A program made the translations under genes and the position numbers. Below are positions 60,084 to 64,000 of a stretch of 64,000 bases of DNA, one piece after another. The notes beneath the pieces are model-generated. The model saw nothing but the letters and a program-made list of their open reading frames with translations. It was not told the DNA's origin and did not search any database. The stretch is from Rhizobium sp. Q54 (GTDB lineage Bacteria; Pseudomonadota; Alphaproteobacteria; Rhizobiales; Beijerinckiaceae): contig CAMCUC010000005.1 in assembly GCA_945878875.1 (NCBI GenBank), positions 18,819 through 82,818 on the forward strand. Reading direction: 5' to 3'. The stretch's first letter is position 1; every line of letters starts with the position of its first letter.

Positions 60084-60908
60084 ATGCTCGTTATTGATAA
60101 CCTGACCAAGCGCTATTCAACTGGCGACTTGGCTGTTGACAATGTTTCATTATCTGTTCCGGCGGGACAGGTTGTGGGCCTCATCGGGCCATCGGGCGCC
60201 GGCAAGTCCTCGCTTATTCGCTGCGTGAACAGGCTGGTGGAGCCAAGCGAGGGCGCGATCAAGCTCAACGGGCTTGATCTTTCAAAGCTGTCGCGCGGCG
60301 CTTTGGGAAAAGCGCGTCGGCGCATGGGAATGATCTTTCAGGAATATGCGCTTGTAGACCGGCTGACGGTGATGGAGAACGTTCTTTCCGGGCGGCTGGG
60401 TTATGTGGGGTTCTGGCGCTCCTATTTGCGCCGCTTTCCCCAGGCCGATATTGATCGCGCCTTTGTCGTGCTGGAGCGCGTCGGGTTGCTCGACCATATC
60501 GACAAACGCGCCGATGCACTCTCTGGCGGACAACGCCAGCGCGTGGGCATCGCACGTGCGCTTGTACAGGAGCCGGATCTCCTTCTGGTGGACGAGCCGA
60601 CGGCGAGCCTCGACCCCAAGACCTCGCGGCAGATCATGCGCCTGATAGTCGAGATTTGCGCCGAGCGCGGACTGGCCGCCATCGTCAACATTCATGACGT
60701 CGCGCTGGCCCAGATGTTTGTTCAGCGCATCGTCGGGCTTCGCAAGGGCGCTATCGTTTTTGACGGCCCTCCCGATGGTCTGACCCCGGAGGCGCTTACG
60801 GAAATCTATGGCGCCGAGGACTGGGCTTCGACCATCAGCAAAGCCCAGGAAGAAGACGCAGACGAGGCGGAGACCGGCCTGCCGGGTAAAACACTGGCGA
60901 GCGCATGA
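60084..60908 (+). CDS. phnC: Phosphonate ABC transporter ATP-binding protein (second copy)
   Basis: [57 protein letters not shown]. Confidence 0.93.
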   Translation: MLVIDNLTKRYSTGDLAVDNVSLSVPAGQVVGLIGPSGAGKSSLIRCVNRLVEPSEGAIKLNGLDLSKLSRGALGKARRRMGMIFQEYALVDRLTVMENVLSGRLGYVGFWRSYLRRFPQADIDRAFVVLERVGLLDHIDKRADALSGGQRQRVGIARALVQEPDLLLVDEPTASLDPKTSRQIMRLIVEICAERGLAAIVNIHDVALAQMFVQRIVGLRKGAIVFDGPPDGLTPEALTEIYGAEDWASTISKAQEEDADEAETGLPGKTLASA

Positions 60909-61702
60909 GCTCGATTTCGCGACGCTGGACGCCGCCGCCTCTCATCGCCAACCGCGCCTTGCGTTATGGCGTTTACGCCGGGCTTTGCCTTTATCTCCTC
61001 GTCGCCTTCAGCACGATTGAGTTCAACTGGACGCGCATGTCTGAGGGCGCCGCGCGCGCGGGGAATCTTTTCGCCGGTTTTCTCCGGCCCGATTTCACCT
61101 CCCGCTGGGACGATATCGAGGCTGGTCTGCTTGAAAGTTTGACGATGACGGTGACGTCGACAATCGTCGGCATCATCCTCTCCATCCCGTTTGGCATTGG
61201 CGCTGCGCGCAACATCGCGCCGGCGCCGGTCTATGCTTTTTGCCGCGCGTTCATTGCGGTTGCGCGCAGCCTGCAGGAGGTCATCATCGCGATCTTCCTC
61301 GTCGTGCTGTTTGGCTTTGGACCTTTCGCCGGGTTCCTGACCCTGGCTTTTGCGACCATCGGGTTTCTCGCGAAATTGCTGGCTGAAGACATCGAGGATT
61401 GCGATCCTGCGCCGCTGGAGGCTATCCGCGCCACCGGCGCCGGGTGGTGGCAGGTGCTGGCCTACGCCATTCTGCCGCAAGTCGCGCCAAGGCTGATTGG
61501 CCTGTCGTTGTATCGCGTCGACATCAATTTTCGCGAGTCGGCGGTCGTTGGCATCGTTGGCGCGGGCGGGATCGGGGCGACGCTGAACACAGCGATGGAC
61601 CGCTACGAGTTCGACAGCGCCGCGGCCATCCTGCTCATCATCATAGGCATCGTGCTGGCTTGCGAATACGCATCCGGCTACATCCGCGCAAAGGTGCAAT
61701 GA
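60905..61702 (+). CDS. phnE: Phosphonate ABC transporter permease (second system, PhnE1)
   Basis: [64 protein letters not shown]. Confidence 0.93.
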   Translation: MSSISRRWTPPPLIANRALRYGVYAGLCLYLLVAFSTIEFNWTRMSEGAARAGNLFAGFLRPDFTSRWDDIEAGLLESLTMTVTSTIVGIILSIPFGIGAARNIAPAPVYAFCRAFIAVARSLQEVIIAIFLVVLFGFGPFAGFLTLAFATIGFLAKLLAEDIEDCDPAPLEAIRATGAGWWQVLAYAILPQVAPRLIGLSLYRVDINFRESAVVGIVGAGGIGATLNTAMDRYEFDSAAAILLIIIGIVLACEYASGYIRAKVQ

Positions 61703-62520
61703 TGCCGGTTTCCCTCTCTCACGACGGCGAGCGGCACTGGAACCGGCGCACCAGCCGGACTGAATGGCTGCGTTTTGCCGGTTGGCTCGCGCTTGCCATG
61801 CTCTTCATCTTTACGTGGCGCGTGATGACGCAGGATACGATCTGGGCCTTCGTGCTCGACGCCCCGCGTCAGGCCGCAGACATCGGCTCGCGCATGTGGC
61901 CGCCGCGCTGGTCCTACATGAGCGCGCTCTGGAAGCCGCTGTGGGACACAATCAATATGGCGACGCTGGGAACACTTCTGGCAGTCATCCTTGCCGTGCC
62001 TGTGGCGTTCCTGACCGCGCGCAACACTACGCCGAGCGTTGTGTTTATTCGGCCCGTCGCGCTGCTTGTCATCGTCTCCTCGCGCTCGATCAACGCGCTC
62101 ATCTGGGCGCTGCTGCTGGTGACGATTTTGGGGCCAGGCGTGCTGGCTGGCGTTATCGCCATCGCGCTGCGCTCGGTCGGCTTCATCGCCAAATTGCTTT
62201 ATGAGGCAATTGAGGAAATCAACATCGAGCCCGTTGAGGCGATCCGCGCCACGGGCGCCTCCGCGCCGCAGGTTCTGGCGTGGGGCATCTGGCCGCAGAT
62301 AACTCCGGCCTTCGCCGGGATCAGCGTTTTCCGGTGGGACATCAACATCCGCGAGGCGACGGTGCTCGGCCTGGTCGGCGCCGGCGGCATCGGCGTCAAT
62401 CTGGAAAGCTCGATGAATACGCTGGCATGGCCGCAAGTGACACTGATCCTGATTGTCATCCTCGCGACGGTGATCGTCAGCGAATGGGTGTCAGCCAAAA
62501 TCCGCCACGCCTTGCTATAG
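61699..62520 (+). CDS. phnE: Phosphonate ABC transporter permease (second system, PhnE2)
   Basis: [62 protein letters not shown]. Confidence 0.93.
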   Translation: MMPVSLSHDGERHWNRRTSRTEWLRFAGWLALAMLFIFTWRVMTQDTIWAFVLDAPRQAADIGSRMWPPRWSYMSALWKPLWDTINMATLGTLLAVILAVPVAFLTARNTTPSVVFIRPVALLVIVSSRSINALIWALLLVTILGPGVLAGVIAIALRSVGFIAKLLYEAIEEINIEPVEAIRATGASAPQVLAWGIWPQITPAFAGISVFRWDINIREATVLGLVGAGGIGVNLESSMNTLAWPQVTLILIVILATVIVSEWVSAKIRHALL

Positions 62521-62525
62521 CGCGT

Positions 62526-63260
62526 TTAGAGTGAACGCTGGTTGACGCGTTTGCTCAACTCGTCCGCGCTTTCCTTGCGCTCGGAATAACGATCAACAAG
62601 ATAGTCGGAGCAATCGCGCGTCAGTAAGGTGAACTTGACCAGCTCCTCCATGACATCGACGACGCGATCATAAAAAGCGGACGGCTTCATCCTGTCGTTG
62701 TCGTCGAATTCCAGAAAAGCTTTTGGAACGGACGACTGGTTGGGAATCGTAATCATCCGCATCCAGCGCCCCAGTACGCGGAGCTGGTTCAGGGCGTTGA
62801 AGGATTGCGATCCGCCGCTCACCTGCATGACGGCAAGCGTCTTGCCCTGCGTGGGCCGCACCGCGCCGATTGACAGGGGGATCCAGTCGATCTGCGCTTT
62901 CATGATGCCGGTCATCGCGCCGTGTCGTTCGGGCGAGCACCAGACCATGCCTTCGCACCAATTTGTGAGCGTCCGCAATTCCTGCACCCTTGGATGATCT
63001 GGCTCGGCATCGTCGGGCAGTGGCAGGCCGGAGGGATCGAACAGCCGGGTCTCTGCGCCAAGGCGATTGAGAATCCTGGCTGCCTCTTCACACATCAATC
63101 GGCTGAAAGAGCGCTTCCTGACGGAGCCATACAGCAGAAGGATGCGCGGCGCATGCGTGGCGCGCTGGGCTTGCGGCAGGCGCTCGTTCTTAATCTGATG
63201 GAAGCAGCCGTCGTCGATGTTCGGCGTGTTTGCATCAGCCAACGCGGCGACCCTCCGCAT
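62526..63260 (-). CDS. arsH: ArsH organoarsenical NADPH-dependent flavoprotein
   Basis: [71 protein letters not shown]. Confidence 0.93.
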   Translation of the reverse strand: MRRVAALADANTPNIDDGCFHQIKNERLPQAQRATHAPRILLLYGSVRKRSFSRLMCEEAARILNRLGAETRLFDPSGLPLPDDAEPDHPRVQELRTLTNWCEGMVWCSPERHGAMTGIMKAQIDWIPLSIGAVRPTQGKTLAVMQVSGGSQSFNALNQLRVLGRWMRMITIPNQSSVPKAFLEFDDNDRMKPSAFYDRVVDVMEELVKFTLLTRDCSDYLVDRYSERKESADELSKRVNQRSL

Positions 63261-63657
63261 CAAGCAACAGCGAACCGTCTTCCTTGTGAAACGGACCTGC
63301 GGGCCACTTGTCGAGCAAATCCAGAACCATTTCGCTGGGCCGGCACAAGCGCACGCCTTTGGGCGTACACACGATAGGCCGGTTGACGAGAATGGGATGG
63401 GCGACCATGGCGTCGAGCAGCGTTTCGTCGTCAATGGCGGGATCGGTGAGGCCCATCTGTTCCGCTGGCGATTTGCTCACGCGCAGCGCCGTCCTTGGGG
63501 TCAGGCCTGCGGCGGCGAACAAACCAATGAGCTGCGGCTTCGTCCAGCCCGTTTCAAGGTAATTTATCACGACAGGCCGATATCCGGCGGCCTCGATGGT
63601 CGCAAGCGTATTGCGAGACGTGCCACATTCAGAATTATGATAAATTGCGATGTTCAT
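63235..63657 (-). CDS. arsC: Glutaredoxin-type arsenate reductase
   Basis: [48 protein letters not shown]. Confidence 0.95.
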   Translation of the reverse strand: MNIAIYHNSECGTSRNTLATIEAAGYRPVVINYLETGWTKPQLIGLFAAAGLTPRTALRVSKSPAEQMGLTDPAIDDETLLDAMVAHPILVNRPIVCTPKGVRLCRPSEMVLDLLDKWPAGPFHKEDGSLLLDAEGRRVG

Positions 63658-63737
63658 ATCGGCGCTTCTTGCTGTGATTTGCGATGATGTTGATTAATAT
63701 TATAATATTTTTATTCATACCACAATCGCACCCGTAG

Positions 63738-64000
63738 ACTGTTCCCCGTCAGCACCTGTGTCCCAGATTTACGGTTGTGATTTAAGGAGAGTTTTGGTCT
63801 CGTCGTTATGACGAAGGAACCAAGATGAACCCTAGATCCTCAAGCGCCAACAAGCCTGCCGAGCAGGTGATGAAGGACATACGCCGTGCGACCCGACGGC
63901 ATTTTTCAGCGGAAGATAAAATCCGCATTGTGCTGGACGGCCTGCGCGGCGAAGACAGCATCGCTGAGATTTGCCGCAAGGAAGGGATTGCACAGAGCCT
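63738..64000 (+). mobile_element. Left part of an IS3-type insertion sequence, truncated by the window (left boundary uncertain)
   Basis: Terminal OrfA ORF plus upstream tgttccccgtcagcacctgtgtcccagatttacgg. Confidence 0.6.
63825..64000 (+). CDS. IS3-family transposase OrfA, N-terminal part (MNPRSSSANKPAEQVMKDIRRATRRHFSAEDKIRIVLDGLRGEDSIAEICRKEGIAQSL...)
   Basis: HTH pattern RHFSAEDKIRIVLDGLRGEDSIAEICRKEGI typical of IS3-type OrfA. Confidence 0.88.
   Translation, partial: MNPRSSSANKPAEQVMKDIRRATRRHFSAEDKIRIVLDGLRGEDSIAEICRKEGIAQS

Noticed and set aside
61678-62436. 252-aa minus-strand ORF across phnE2
   Set aside because: Antisense shadow ORF; phnE2 clearly coding
1-64000. CRISPR arrays, tRNA or rRNA genes, prophage modules
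   Set aside because: No regularly spaced repeats, no recognised cloverleaf or rRNA sequence, no phage structural genes on reading through the window

Overview
Alphaproteobacteria-like chromosomal window (high GC, densely coding, no rRNA or tRNA recognised). Left half (0-40 kb) is mostly housekeeping or transport: tandem outer-membrane beta-barrel paralogs, an MCP, HpnK-like deacetylase/GT2/murJ, panC-panB, a complete branched-chain amino-acid-type ABC operon plus a MetE-like protein, TerC, thrS, a BrnT/BrnA toxin-antitoxin pair, the transglutaminase/circularly permuted ATP-grasp/alpha-E/DUF2126 cluster, a PQQ-type dehydrogenase, MFS, Bug and TAXI receptors, a bicupin, an SSS symporter, dps, and a cydAB locus in which cydA is interrupted by an in-frame ochre codon. 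The most interesting part is ~41.4-62.5 kb. It looks like an integrated phosphorus-starvation island: complete C-P lyase genes (phnGHIJ-GNAT-KLMN, phnCDE, DUF1045, hexapeptide transferase), a membrane-lipid remodelling set (BtaA/BtaB betaine-lipid synthesis, PlcP-like metallophosphoesterase, GT4 glycosyltransferase, PAP2 phosphatase, a secreted SRPBCC protein) and a second phnDCEE transporter. PHO-box-like 7-4-7 repeats lie at essentially every promoter of this region. ArsH/ArsC and the start of an IS3-type element close the window. All calls come from reading sequence and ORF translations; no database search was run.
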